Shown: positions 18,649 to 30,108, counted from the stretch's first letter. The stretch: DNA of 64,000 nucleotides from Drechmeria coniospora (GCF_001625195.1 NC_054390.1:9645222-9709221), one strand, 5' to 3'. Numbers and translations: made by a program. The notes: generated from the sequence alone by a model not told the origin.

Positions 18649-20604
18649 ATGGCGTCGCCAACGCTCGCGCGGCGTCACATCCAGGAACACGCCGCCGGGG
18701 ATGTCACCGAACCGCACTGGGGATATGCTGACCGCATCGTGCCCTGCAAGCTCGATGCGGAGTCGTGCGAGTACCTTGATGTCGTCTATGGCGCCCACGA
18801 CGTCGGCATGGCCTGCGTCGGTGCCTTGTGGGCGTCCTTTGTCGCCGTCGCCTTGATGTGCTTTTTGCGCCGTCGCTTCCGCCGGCCCCACCGCCGCAGG
18901 GAGAGCCGAGGCGGCATCCTCGACAAGCTGCGCGGGCCCGCCGTTGCCTTTTGTCGACGGCACCTCCTCCCCGACGCCAACCACGCCCTCTTCGGGCGGA
19001 CGACTCGCTTCCAGGTCGTCACCCTCGCCCTTCTCGTCGCGTACCTCGTCGTCCTGAGCTTCGTCGGCATCCGGTACGCGACGTGGAGGACGCTGGTGAG
19101 CGACGTGGCCGGCGTCTACAGCACTCGGACGAGCCTGGGTCCGTGGTCCAACCGGGTCGGCGTCATCGCCTTCGCCCTCGTGCCCTTGTCCGTCCTCCTG
19201 TGCAGTCGCGAGTCCCTCCTGTCCCTCTTGACGGGCGTGCCGTACCAAAAGTTCAACTTCCTGCACCGGTGGGTTGGCTACGTCGTCCTCGTCCAGAGCG
19301 GCCTCCACGCCGTCGGCTGGTCCATCATCCAGACCCGCCTCTACCAGCCGCAGCCTTCGGTCGGCCGCGAGTGGATCGTCCAGCCGTGTGCCGCCTGGGG
19401 CATAACGGCCATGACCCTGTTGACCCTCCTCGCCGTCCTCAGCACGCGCTGGGCCGTTCGGAGGACCGGCTACGAAGCGTTCCGCAAGGCGCACTACCTG
19501 CTCGCCGTCGTCTTCATCGGCGCCTGCTGGGCCCATTGGAGCAAGCTCGAATGCTTCCTCGTCCCGTCGCTTCTGCTGTGGGGCATCGACCGGGGCGCTC
19601 GTCTGGTGCGGACGGCGCTGCTGCACTACCACCCCGGAGCGCGCGCTGGGTTTCGCCCGGCGCGCGCCGTCATCACGCGATTCCCGGACCTCGACGACGA
19701 CGGCGACGTCGTCCGCCTCGACCTGGAGAATCATCAGGACTGCTGGGCCGTCGGGCAGCACATGTACCTGTGCTTCCCCGAGTGCAGCATCTGGCAGTCG
19801 CACCCCTTCACGCCCCTCAACGCGCCCGTCGCTCGGGACGGAAGCGTTCGGCACTCGTACGTGCTGCGGGCGCGGTCGGGTGAGACCAAGAAGCTGGCCG
19901 AGCTGGCGGCGACAAAGATGTCTGCCGACCAGGATTCGCCCTCGTCGACGGCAACGACGTCCGTCATCTTGACCGGCCCGTACGGAGAAAATCTGCTCGG
20001 CAAGATTGCGGCAGACACCAACGTCGTCTGCGTCGCGGGCGGCACCGGAATCACCTACGTGCTGCCGGTGCTTCTCGAGCTCGCCCGTCGAGCGCCCGTG
20101 CCTGGCCGCAAGATGGAGCTCATTTGGGTCGTGAGACACTTGAGAAATGCCGACTGGGTGCGCGAGGAGATGGACGGGCTCCGAGAGGCGCGGCAGGCGC
20201 TGAACCTGACGATACGGCTGTTTGCCACTCGAGACGTCGCATCGCCATCATCAACCTCGTCATTCGACGGTGACAAGAAAGAGACGACCGAGTATTGCGG
20301 CGACGAAAAGTATAGCATCTGCGAGGCCGCATCCGTCGACGAGCGGCAATTGTCCGTCGGCGACATCGGACAGGATTGGCTCGAGGGCGACCGTGGCAGC
20401 AGACATCCGGACCTGGGCAGGCTCGTGGGCCAGTTTGTGGAAACGACGGTTTCTGGCCGCACCTTGGTGTTTGCGAGCGGGCCAGGCGGCATGATTACGG
20501 ATCTGCGGAGCGTCGTCGCGGCGCTGAATTCTCCCCGCAGCGCATGGAAGAGGCAAGAGAGGTTCGACGTCAACCTCGTCTGCGACGACAGGTTGCTGTC
20601 TTGA
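18649..20604 (+). CDS. ferric/cupric-chelate reductase (FRE family)
   Basis: A single exon of 651 residues from the ATG at 18649; an in-frame ATG 29 codons upstream lacks support. An N-terminal extracellular stretch and a first membrane helix (GMACVGALWASFVAVALM) lead to the ferric reductase transmembrane domain. Its haem histidines sit in FLHRWVGYVVLVQSGLHAVG and FRKAHYLLAVVFIGACWAHW. The cytosolic half has the FAD motif HPFTPLNAP, the NADPH-binding GPYGENLL and GGTGITYVLPVLLELA, and the C-terminal FASGPGGMITDLR. It moves electrons from cytosolic NADPH across the membrane to Fe(III) or Cu(II) chelates. A Ser/Thr/Asp-rich insert lies at about 535-585. The neighbouring Ctr gene points to copper, the family default to iron; both fit. 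Confidence 0.93.
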   Translation: MASPTLARRHIQEHAAGDVTEPHWGYADRIVPCKLDAESCEYLDVVYGAHDVGMACVGALWASFVAVALMCFLRRRFRRPHRRRESRGGILDKLRGPAVAFCRRHLLPDANHALFGRTTRFQVVTLALLVAYLVVLSFVGIRYATWRTLVSDVAGVYSTRTSLGPWSNRVGVIAFALVPLSVLLCSRESLLSLLTGVPYQKFNFLHRWVGYVVLVQSGLHAVGWSIIQTRLYQPQPSVGREWIVQPCAAWGITAMTLLTLLAVLSTRWAVRRTGYEAFRKAHYLLAVVFIGACWAHWSKLECFLVPSLLLWGIDRGARLVRTALLHYHPGARAGFRPARAVITRFPDLDDDGDVVRLDLENHQDCWAVGQHMYLCFPECSIWQSHPFTPLNAPVARDGSVRHSYVLRARSGETKKLAELAATKMSADQDSPSSTATTSVILTGPYGENLLGKIAADTNVVCVAGGTGITYVLPVLLELARRAPVPGRKMELIWVVRHLRNADWVREEMDGLREARQALNLTIRLFATRDVASPSSTSSFDGDKKETTEYCGDEKYSICEAASVDERQLSVGDIGQDWLEGDRGSRHPDLGRLVGQFVETTVSGRTLVFASGPGGMITDLRSVVAALNSPRSAWKRQERFDVNLVCDDRLLS

Positions 20605-20627
20605 TGCTCAGGTTGGAGCCGCCAAGT

Positions 20628-20890
20628 CGACGACTCTCGCCGAATCCATGCACGGCAACGCCGATCCGGCCGGGAAGTTGAGATGCCACCTGGGCATTCA
20701 AAGCCATTCGCCGACGGCGGCGTCATCCTGTCCGCCGTGTCTCCCGATACCGACAAACGCCTCGACGACTCTCGCCGAATCCATGCACGGCAACGCCGAT
20801 CCGGCCGGGAAGTTGAGATGCCACCTGGGCATTCAAAGCCATTCGCCGACGGCGGCGTCATCCTGTCCGCCGTGTCTCCCGATACCGATG
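20628..20890. repeat. 135-bp near-perfect tandem duplication
   Basis: A block beginning CGACGACTCTCGCCGAATCC at 20628 repeats from 20763, and the second copy ends CTCCCGATACCGA near 20886. It begins about 24 bp after the reductase stop, so it probably lies in the 3' untranslated region. Confidence 0.95.
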
Positions 20891-22918
20891 CATTGCGAGA
20901 CAAACGGGAAGCCGACCGGTCAGGTTCGTCCGCTGCCGACAGCAAGGGTGGATGGTAGCCATGGCCCTGCACTCTGTCGGTGAGCCTCGCAAGAAACGCC
21001 AGGGGTCGCTCATGGCGGTGAGAGGCTGCTCAATGTCGCCGTGAGGACCATGATGACACGGGTGAGGACCCTGTCCGACAGCGGATTCTCAAGTTTCCAC
21101 GAGTGCCATTTTTGGCCGATGCTCGGGGTGTTGCTGCGGCGGTTGTCAGCAAGGAAGAGTGCTGAGCGTGGTGACGCCGAATCGTGAGAGGCAGGCATCT
21201 GACGCATCGTCTAGTGGCCTTGCCGAGCAGCGATTTGATGTGGCGCAATCGAAATGTGTGAACGCATCGTAGCGAGGAGGCTCGGCCGCGGCAGCCTTTG
21301 TATGGTCCTGTACGATTTTGTATCAATGTGTACCGATATGTGTCGATGGAAGTGGCCCGGCCGATGCCCTGTACGAGTCCGAATGGGAGCTCCAAGCTGC
21401 GTGATGCATCGTAATGATGATTGTTCTCATCATCATCATCATGGACCGCTCTAGTAGAATCCACGGCAAGCTTTGAATGTTGCGAGGAGTAATTCTCTCT
21501 TCAAAAGCCGATTCGAGTTTGCATTCGCCGTGGCTGTACGGGGAACTGCCCATGGCAAGAGGAAGGAGAATGGAACAAGTCGAGGGGTAGCCAGGCACCG
21601 TCCTTAAAACTTTTCATCAACTCTCGGCCGTGAAGCACAGGCCAAGAGCCTGCTGAGGTTCCGATGACTTGTTTCTCGTGCTGCTTCGTGGGCTCTTGTC
21701 GATGCTGCTCGATTGGTGCATGATGGGAAGAGGAGGAGAAGTCGTCGAAGGATTCTGCCGGCGACTCGAGCCACATTGCCCCCAATGGACGGTTGACAGA
21801 TGCAATGTACGTGATGCCATGGCGAAATTCAAGTTCATGTGTTTGAATCGGGTCTGAATGGTTCGATTAATTCATGGCAGAGCCATTCAATGGCGAGGGC
21901 GACATGCTTCCTTGCAACGGTGGCGAATATGTAGCCATCTGCAACTAGGCATCTGCAGGAGCCGGAGAAAATAAGTAGGCATGCTGTCGTTCTTTCATTT
22001 CATCTCAAGGAGCACGACTTCTCGGCAACGCGTGCCCTGACATTTCATCAGACGAAGAAGCAACGGCGACTTTTGAACTCGTCGAAGATTGTGCTTGTGC
22101 GGGGAAGCTGGTGGCGAGTGATGGAGATGTTCGGAGCACCTACTTACTCCGTACTCCGTACTACTTACTGTACATAACACTGTATTACATACTTGCCTGC
22201 TGTATTGTTGTACCAAGATAACTCTGTGCAGAACTCAAGACACGCGCCTGCCGTACTGTACTTCGTACTGTGCTTCGTACTGTACGCCGTACTGTACGTC
22301 GTACTGTACGTCGTACTGTAGTCCGTACTGTACTCCGTACTGTGTTGTGCATTTACAAGTACTGCGCACGTACGGGGTACATGCAATGCTCACTGTGTAC
22401 TTGCAGAGTAATGTCGTCCACTATGGCATCAGTAGGACTCTCGAGGCCCGGGGGTAGATGATGCCCCAAGTCCTTTCGACTAGTGCTGGGCTCAGTATTT
22501 AGTATAGTTCTAGCATTAGACATGTTGAAATTTATAGCATAATTACTAGTAACATTCGACTGTCGTAGGATTGGCTGCGGAGTGTCCATCCGTGCTGAGC
22601 ATATCGATCGATGCATGGCTGCAGCACACTCGCGAGTTCGAGTTGGTGCGTACTGTTATTGTTATGCATGCAAGTACCTACCTGCGTGATGCGTGTAACT
22701 GTACTGCGTAGGTACGAGAACCGAACCTTGCAGGTGCAAGTACTGTAGGTCATCCGACAGTCGCACCGTCACTTCCCACCAACCACACCGAAGCAACCCC
22801 TCCCTGGCCTCGACATCCTCCCCCTGCGGTGCGAAATTAATGCCTCTCGGTCAGGACGACGAGTAATATTATTCAAATATCGATAATACGCTTCCATCCA
22901 ATCCCCGCACGGCCGAGA
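20891..22918. other. intergenic, no gene supported; one GTACTGTACG repeat
   Basis: Only short unsupported frames. At about 22255-22350 there is a GTACTGTACGYC repeat (eight or so units) with TACTCCGTA words nearby. Confidence 0.5.
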
Positions 22919-24075
22919 ATGAAGCAAGACTGCAGCGTCCCCTGGATCGAAACGCCGCTCGTCAGATCGACGGCGCTCTCCAAGGCGGCGGGATGGTGCG
23001 TCGTCGGCGTGGTCTCGCGTCGGACCAATTCACCCCGGCACGGCAGGGGTTGTCGTTGACCGGTCTACAGCAACATACTTCTCAAGCTCGAGAACCTGCA
23101 GCCGTCCGGGTCGTTCAAATGCCGCGGCATCGGCAACTTTGTCCTGCAGAAGCTCGCTCGGCTGCGAGCCCAGACGGGGCCGTCGGCGGCGACGAGGGCG
23201 CACTTTTACATCTCGTCGGGCGGCAACGCCGGCCTCGCCTGCGTCCACGCGGCGGCTCGTCTCGGCTGCCGGGCGACGGTGGTCGTGCCCCTGTCGACGT
23301 CGCCGGCCATGGTCGGCAGGCTTCGCGAGGCCGGCGCCGACGACGTCATCCAGACGGGCGCCTCGTGGCACGAGGCCGACGCCCACCTCACGGGCACCGT
23401 CATGGCCGAGGCGCGGAGGCGCGGAGAGCAGGCCGTCTACGTGCCGCCCTTTGACGCGCCCGAGATCTGGGACGGCAACGCGGCCATCTCGCGCGAGGCG
23501 GCCCGTCAGGTTGGGCAGGCGCTGAAGCGGCAGGCGGCCGGTCGGCGCGAGGAGGGGGGGCCTCGGGCGAGACTCGGGGCGAGGCCGACGAGGGAGCGCG
23601 CATCGACGCCATCGTCTGCAGCGTCGGCGGCGGCGGCTTGCTCTGCGGCGTCGTGCAGGGCCTCGACGAGCAGGGCATGCGCCGGACGCAGGTCATCGCC
23701 GTCGAGACGGACGGCGCCGACTCCCTCTCGCAGGCGGCGGCGCGCGAGAGGCTCGTGACGCTGCCGGCCATCACGAGCCTCTGCACGAGCCTCGGCGCCC
23801 GCAGGGTCTGCCCCAAGGCGCTCGAGTGCGCGCTCCGCTCGACGGTGTCGACGGTCGTCCTGTCCGACGTCGACGCCCTCGACGGCTGCCGACGGCTGGC
23901 CGACGAGGAGCGCTTCCTCGTCGAGCCGTCGTGCGGCGTCGTGGCGGCCATGTGCTACGACCAACGGCTGGCGAAGCTGGTCAAGGGCTTCGGCGAGGAC
24001 AGCGTCGTCGTCTTGGTCGTGTGCGGCGGAAGCAACGTGTCGCTCGACATGCTGCAAGGCAAGATTCAAACCTGA
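22919..24075 (+). CDS. catabolic L-serine/threonine dehydratase (PLP), frame broken at a G run
   Basis: Exon 1 is 22919-22995, ending SKAAG plus TG of a Cys codon. The intron is 22996-23070 (donor GTGCGT, acceptor CTACAG), and exon 2 starts 23071. The spliced reading gives LKLENLQPSGSFKCRG with the PLP lysine, then SSGGNAGLACVHAA (phosphate-cofactor loop) and a GGGGLLCG glycine loop. The C-terminal CGGSN motif lies just before the stop. The enzyme deaminates serine or threonine to pyruvate or 2-oxobutyrate. Codons up to a run of seven G (23554-23560) are in one frame, and the rest is in the frame one base earlier. One more G restores a continuous gene, so this is either an assembly/sequencing error or a fresh frameshift. 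Total about 361 codons. Confidence 0.85.
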
Positions 24076-24184
24076 GCGAGGAACGGGACGCGAGGAAAGT
24101 CGTGCACGGCGAAAGCAGGCCGAGCGTCGCAACGCCCGTCTGGGGGCGGACGAGCCGTCGAGGTCGGTGGTGAGGAGAATAATG

Positions 24185-24330
24185 GCTTCGGGCGCCTGCT
24201 GTAAGTAAGCAAGTTGGTATACTGTAAGTAAATTGGTATACTGTAAGTACTGTAAGCAAGTAAATTGGTATACTGTAAGTACTGTAAGTAAGTAAGTTGG
24301 TACACTGTAAGTACTGTAAGTAGGTGTACT
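24185..24330. repeat. TTGGTATACTGTAAGTAAG minisatellite
   Basis: Five to six units of GTAAGTAAGTTGGTATACT, including CTGTAAGTACTGTAAG variants. It starts about 110 bp after the dehydratase stop. Confidence 0.85.
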
Positions 24331-24544
24331 ATGGAGTACTCCGTACATGTTCTCCGTACAATACTGTACACTGATTATAATTAATACATGTACTTGCGTA
24401 TCTGGCCAAGGCAAAGGAGCCGTACATGGACTGTTATCGTGTACTCTGCGCACATTAGTAAGTTTGTACAGTAATGTACCAGTGCGGGGTACTCCGTACA
24501 TTCGTTGCTCTTGGGTGACCGGAATATTATCCGAGGGATTAGTA

Positions 24545-24810
24545 CATTGGTAATGCTATAGCCGGTAATGCTATATTACTAATCCTTTAATGCTATACCC
24601 TGCAATGCTATGCCGTGTATTGCTATCCTGTACTCCGTAATGCTATCCTGTAATGCTATACCCTGTAATGCTATGCTGTAATGCTATGCTGTAATGCTAT
24701 ACCCTGCAATGCTATCCTGTACTCCGTAATGCTATCCTGTAATGCCATACCCTGCTATACCCTGTAATGCTATGCTGTAATGCTATACCCTTAATGCTAT
24801 ACCCGCTGCC
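24545..24810. repeat. TGTAATGCTATACCC minisatellite
   Basis: About 18 imperfect units of TGTAATGCTAT followed by CC, ACCC or GC, with two CCTGTACTCCGTAATGCTAT variants. Confidence 0.9.
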
Positions 24811-26248
24811 ACGACATTACGCTGCTGGCGGAATTACCCCCGAGAATCCGTCAATCGCGCATGGCCCACACGCAAGAGGCATGCCGAGGATGGTGGAGGG
24901 ATAGCTTTCTTGCCCTCGCAGCATTGTTAACCTGTTGCACAGGTTGGTATGCGGCCTGAAGGCGTACAGTCCAAGGACAAGTACAGCACGGTACTGCACA
25001 GTGCCTTACATGTACAGGCAGCTGCATGTGCCCGAAACAACACATTTAGCGGGCTCTGTACCGTACTTTGCAGGGAGTAAGCAGTACTTGCACTCGCAAT
25101 TACTTGTGAATGTGCCGTGCTATCGAACCGTGGACTCTGTCCATCAGGGGAGTCAAGTTGGGTCGGTATGATTCGCACAGGTACACTTGCCAGTACTTAC
25201 GTGCTAGGTACTAGGTATTCTTGTCCATGTACTCAAGTACAAGTAGGTCGGCGGACGGCACGCACATCTAGATGTACATCTACAAGCACACTTACCACCA
25301 GGTACCTAGTAGGCAAGTAGGTCCAGGCACTTGGCGGCACATGCATTTGGTACCATCCGGGCCCTATAAGAATCAAGTAATACTTCATATCCATACTCCG
25401 TACTTCAGTTGCCTATATTATACATGCAAGTAATAATCACCGTAGGTGTACGGAGTACTCCAGCCCTCCATCCTTACATGTGCTGTGCTTACTTACTTGG
25501 GTCCTCATCATACTATAAGCACCTCTATTATATCCCTCTCATCAATCGAACCGAGCTCAAGGATCAAAGGATCGCACCTCCGGACTTGTCCGCCATATTG
25601 CACCCACATCTCGCAACTGCCGACCAACTTTGGATACAGCAGCGTCGTAATGATTTATTAAAAGTACCGTACGGAGTACATGTATAGTACTGTACTTGTA
25701 GCAGTAATGGAGACGGTACCGAGGCAATTACCCAAGCGTATAATGCTCGTGTCATAAAAAGTCGCAGGGGCTATTTTGACATCATCTGCGTCTTGGAAAT
25801 GCGTCCGACATCAACTTAGCTTGTCATGCGACCCAATAGGATCTCGAGTCGATCAAGGTAATGCAATGCAATCCGTAATGCAATACAACCTACATCTTGC
25901 ATTTATTGCAAGGCTGCCAGCCTGGCGTCGACGTGAACCAAAGGCATCAAGGATCGCCAGAGCGGAACGGAACAAGTGCACTTGCGTAGGTGTTGGTGGT
26001 ACGTAGTAGGCGGTACGTAGTAGGCAGGAGGCACCCGGCGAGGAAAATTCAACAACTCCATGAACGAAAAGGACAGCTTTCGTTCCTCGCGGCAAGGCTT
26101 GTGCTGAAATGCTGCAATCCCGTGTATATCTGTTTCATACATACATGGGCTGCACTCCCAGTCAAATCCATCGTTCTCGTCGCTCCAGCTACCCCCCCAT
26201 CCTTGACCTCCGCGGCGCCTGCTCCTACCGGTGCATCGTCAGGCCGTC
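24811..26248. other. intergenic, no gene supported
   Basis: Short frames only. Several TACTCCGTA/TACGGAGTA words (near 25397, 25450 and 25668). The last 200 bp upstream of 26249 are the likely promoter and 5' untranslated region of the deiminase. Confidence 0.45.
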
Positions 26249-28115
26249 ATGAGGCTCGCGGCCGTTGGTGCCGCCCTGGGTAAGTTCCTCGACCCGAGCA
26301 ATGGAATGGACTGCTGCGGCGGCGTCTAACGCATCACGGGCAGCTCTGACGCGAGCGGCTTCTGCGCTCGTCGCCGACATTCGCACCGACACGAATCGCG
26401 ATGGCCACGTCGACATGGAGGGCTTGACCGACGTGCCAGGCAAGCACCGCTGGACCGAATCCCGTGGCGCGCTTTTCCTCGCCAACATCGGTGATACGAA
26501 CCGCCGATGCGGCGAGGAGCTGCAGGGTGATGCGAGTCAAGTGTCGGACGAAATCCTCATGGCTTGCCACGATGCCGCCGACGACACGCAACGGGCCCCC
26601 GAGTTCCTGGCCCCCATACGTACCGTGCCGTTGGAAAATCTCGACCCTGGTGCCTTTGGCTTCATCTCCATCGTCGAGGAGCATTCCCGGAATCTCGTCC
26701 GCCTCTTTCGCCAAAGTGGAGGCGACTGGCAGATGCTTAAGAACGACACCTTTCTGACGGCCGACGACCTGTCCCGACGGCTGGAGCTCGGAATCGACGC
26801 GAGAGACACGCGAAGGCCTGGCTGGGATGGCCGGGCCACCGTCGAGTTTTCCGTCACCAACCTCACCCAAACCTCGACCGACACGGTGGCGCTGCGCGTT
26901 GCCCCGCTGCTCACCCATCATCACGTCCAAAAACCGGAAAAGGTGTTTACGAGCAAGCTTACGGGAATCGGACGGGAATTCGACGAAGCGCGGGCGACGA
27001 TAGACAAAGTCGAGAGAATAGCCCGCGAGGCACGAGTGCCCGTCCACCGGATTAACACCAACGACGTCTGGACGCAAGACTACTTTGAACCTACCTACAT
27101 GAGCATGCCGGGGCCAAAGGGGTCCGTCGTGATGCACGTCATGGTTTCGACCTCCAACGCCGGCCGCCAGTTAGGCTCTCATCGTCTCGTATTCCAGGAG
27201 CTCCGCGACACGGGAATCGGTGCCGTCCAATACTCCCCCGTCAATGCTTGGCTGAATCTGGATGATTTCGGCAATCTCGAGACCATCCCGCCTCACGTTC
27301 ATCCGGTAAACGGAAAAGAGTATCCCGTGGGTCGCGTCGTCGCCGGTGGCGTCGTGGGGAAAAAGATGCCCGTCGTTCTCGACCTATTCCGAGCGCAGGA
27401 AGCGCAGGAACCCCTGGTGCTCGACTCGCTGTGGCTCCAGGTCCAGCATCTCGACGAGTTCCTCCAGTTCCTTCCTGCGAACACGACGCGCGGCTGGAGC
27501 ATCATGATCAACGACCCCGATGCCGGCATGGAGCTCGTCAGGGAAGCCAGAGCCGCCGGTCTGGGCTCGCATGCCTTCTTTACCCACGCGAAGATGCCGA
27601 ACCCAACCGTCGAGACCATCTTGCAAAGCATATACGAGGATGCCAACGATAGGGCTGCCAAGAGCATTGCCTCGACAATAGACCTTCTTCAGAAGGAGAC
27701 TGGCATTACCGACCAAGAAATCTTTCGCGTTCCGGCCTTGTACAAGTGGGGGGGGTTTGATCGGGGCCCGAGGAAGCGACGTGAGCTGAGCCAGTTTGAT
27801 GCCCGCAAGACGCACGCAACGGACAAGAGGAGTACGGAGGACGCGTACAGCGTCGACAAGCTTCAGGTAATCACAATGGTCCCCAACGCCATCAACGGCC
27901 TCGTTCTCGGCAACTCTCGATACGTCGCACCCAAGCCCTGGGGACCGATCGTGCACGATGTCGACATCTTCGAGAGAGCGGTTCGGAACGCGTATAAGAA
28001 GGCAGGCTTCGACGTCGATTTCGTCGACGACTGGCTCCTCCATTCCGGCGGAGGGGACATCCACTGCATCACCAACACGGTTCGGGACGCTTCAGCCGAG
28101 TGGTGGAGGTGGTAG
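26249..28115 (+). CDS. secreted protein-arginine deiminase (PAD)
   Basis: Two exons: 26249-26279 and 26344-28115, with a 64-nt intron (donor GTAAGT, branch GTCTAACG, acceptor GGGCAG), 600 residues. Splicing creates a signal peptide, MRLAAVGAALALTRAASALV, which the unspliced frame lacks. The rest matches the PAD catalytic fold. The catalytic set is in the expected order: D256 in WTQDYFEP, H379 and D381 in VQHLDEF, and the nucleophile C585 in GGGDIHCITNT near the C-terminus. PADs turn peptidyl arginine into citrulline. Fungal PADs are known but patchy, so transfer is possible (inference). Secretion means targets would be extracellular, host or wall proteins. Flanking intergenic DNA is 1-2 kb of repeats. 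Confidence 0.92.
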
Positions 28116-29154
28116 CTGTCGTGCTCGTTTCGCCCGTGGCTACCTGGACGATGTGACGGACATGATCTGACGAGAAATTCACAAGACAATATTCGCCCAT
28201 GACATTATTTTTGGAGCCGTTGTCCCTCGGGAGAACCCTGATTTCCAGACACTCGCAAGTGCGACGTGCCATGACCTGGATGCTGATGCAAGACGGGTTC
28301 CGTCTTATTTCGATGCAAGCACGTACATGCAATAGAAAACTAGAGTCAAATGCAACAACTATTCGCAGAGGAGTCGACGAAGCTTGTTGCCACAAGAATC
28401 ACCACGGCAAACTCTGCAAAGGTTCAAGTACATGTCAGCATGAGTGTCCCACGTCGCTACTGGGAGATGGGAGTTTTCCGTTACCAGCAATACATGGATA
28501 ATGCAGCTTCACCGAAAATGCGCATTCATCCGAGGCGGAAAGAGTGCCGTTTGCGGAGGATGGGTAGCCGCTCGTGGAGGTCATATTGCGAAGCCCCGGC
28601 CGTGTCGCTATCCCCGCGCCTCCGGCCCGGATCTCTGCCTCCGACTCCGGCCCGGCCGGCGGCCTCCGACTCCGAGGCACCCCGAAATACCGGGTGAGAA
28701 CGGCCATGCGCATTACTTTGTTGGCAGGCAGCCGCTAATTCATGGTTCATCCATGGTAATGCAGCCTGAGCCTCACGAAAGCACCCATCGTTTCCGCTTC
28801 ATATCGAGCAAGGCGTCATTTACCTCCCAGCATCTCAAGGGCCTAGGCACAATACCTGACGGCAAAGAGAAGCGTCCTGGGACATGGGCATCAATGACTT
28901 CAGGCTCAGCTGGTCATGGTTCTCCAGTACGATATTTGTGATCGTCATGAAGCTGAGCTACAGCACACTAATCGACCGGTTTCGAGCGACCGAAAAAGTG
29001 TTCCGCAGCGACTATCGGCACGCACTCCTTGCCCCTGGCCCCCTGCGTGGAAGTAATCGGTCGCAAAGACTGGGCGTTTGCCAGTCATTGCGGGACGGCC
29101 ACGAACCATATCGCAACAGCCGTGTTCGCGCAACAAAGGGTTGTACGTAGCTAG
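28116..29154. other. intergenic, no gene supported
   Basis: Includes a GC-rich CTCCGACTCCGGCCCGGCC repeat at about 28620-28680. No convincing frame. Confidence 0.45.
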
Positions 29155-30108
29155 CTAGCTACCATTGATCTCCCTGGCGTGAACCAACGCTTGCACGGCT
29201 TCTTCTGCGGCAGCGAATCGTCCAAGCCAGCAATCTTGAATGACAGTGCCGCAGCCCAACTGATCAGATTCCGGAAAGTCCGAGTTCTCGAAACGACGCG
29301 CCACCTCGTCCTCATCCAGATCGCTGCAGGGCTCCTCGCCACACATGATAAAGTACAAGACGGAACCAAGGCTGAATATATCATCTGCTCGGGTAGGAGT
29401 ATACCCTCGGTTCCACAGGCGCATTTGATATCTCGATCCCGGGGCACCGGTTGAAGCAGTGTGTCCCGGAAACGAGCTCCCGGCGAAGTCGCAGATTCGA
29501 AGGTCCAAGTTGTCGTCGAGGAGAAAATTTCGAGGCGTGACGTCCTGGTGGATGACTCCCATGACATGGAGGCTCTCGAGTGCTTGAGCCGCCTGCACCG
29601 CCCACTTTCGGCGCGTGTCGACACTTGCGTTGCCATGCTTTCGAAGGTACGTCTCGAGGTCTCCGTTGGCGTAGTCCTCGAGCACCAACGACTTGGACTC
29701 GTCATCCCAGTCGATTAGCTTGGGGATGAAGGGGCATGAGCCGATGAAGCGATAGACGTCATATTCGTGCTCCATGTTCCGCCGAACCCTCTGCTCCTTC
29801 TCAGCGTCGTACGGGTTCGGGAGGGGGGTTTTGGCAATGTGACCGGAAGGCAGCCGCTCCACCAGTGCCGTTGCGCCGCGACGAACGTAGTCCCCCTTTC
29901 TAACGTAGTAGATGTGTCCCTCGGGAACGAGATCGGGTGCTCTGAAAGTCGACTCGGGCCAGCCCGGGTGAAGCTCCCGTTCCCATTCGCCGGGGATCGG
30001 AACATATCGAATCCGTGACAGGTATCGTCGGGCTGGCGTAGCTCGTGGCCGGTCTTGAACATGAGCAGAGGGGGACATGATCTTGCTATCCGACGGTAGG
30101 CACCGCAA
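29155..30108 (-). CDS. protein kinase-like protein (fungal, DFA-type)
   Basis: A single exon of 317 residues (a second Met at residue 11 is an alternative start). The kinase core is compact. The N-lobe has ALVERLPSGHIAKTPLPNPY with the expected lysine in HIAKT; the hinge is LVLEDYANGDLETYL. The catalytic loop reads HQDVTPRNFLLDD, with the catalytic Asp and Asn in place. The metal-binding motif is ICDFAGSS, so DFG is replaced by DFA. A short C-lobe follows with DDIFSLGSVLYFIMCGEEP. The HxDxxPRNFLLD plus DFAGSS combination is that of a common family of small fungal kinase-like proteins with unknown substrates. Activity is plausible, since the Asp residues are kept. Confidence 0.85.
   Translation of the reverse strand: MRCLPSDSKIMSPSAHVQDRPRATPARRYLSRIRYVPIPGEWERELHPGWPESTFRAPDLVPEGHIYYVRKGDYVRRGATALVERLPSGHIAKTPLPNPYDAEKEQRVRRNMEHEYDVYRFIGSCPFIPKLIDWDDESKSLVLEDYANGDLETYLRKHGNASVDTRRKWAVQAAQALESLHVMGVIHQDVTPRNFLLDDNLDLRICDFAGSSFPGHTASTGAPGSRYQMRLWNRGYTPTRADDIFSLGSVLYFIMCGEEPCSDLDEDEVARRFENSDFPESDQLGCGTVIQDCWLGRFAAAEEAVQALVHAREINGS

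Noticed and set aside
18556..20139. 527-codon minus-strand open frame opposite the metalloreductase
   Set aside because: It is the shadow of the plus-strand reductase, whose FAD, NADPH and haem motifs are unmistakable; the minus frame is charged low-complexity sequence with no domain.
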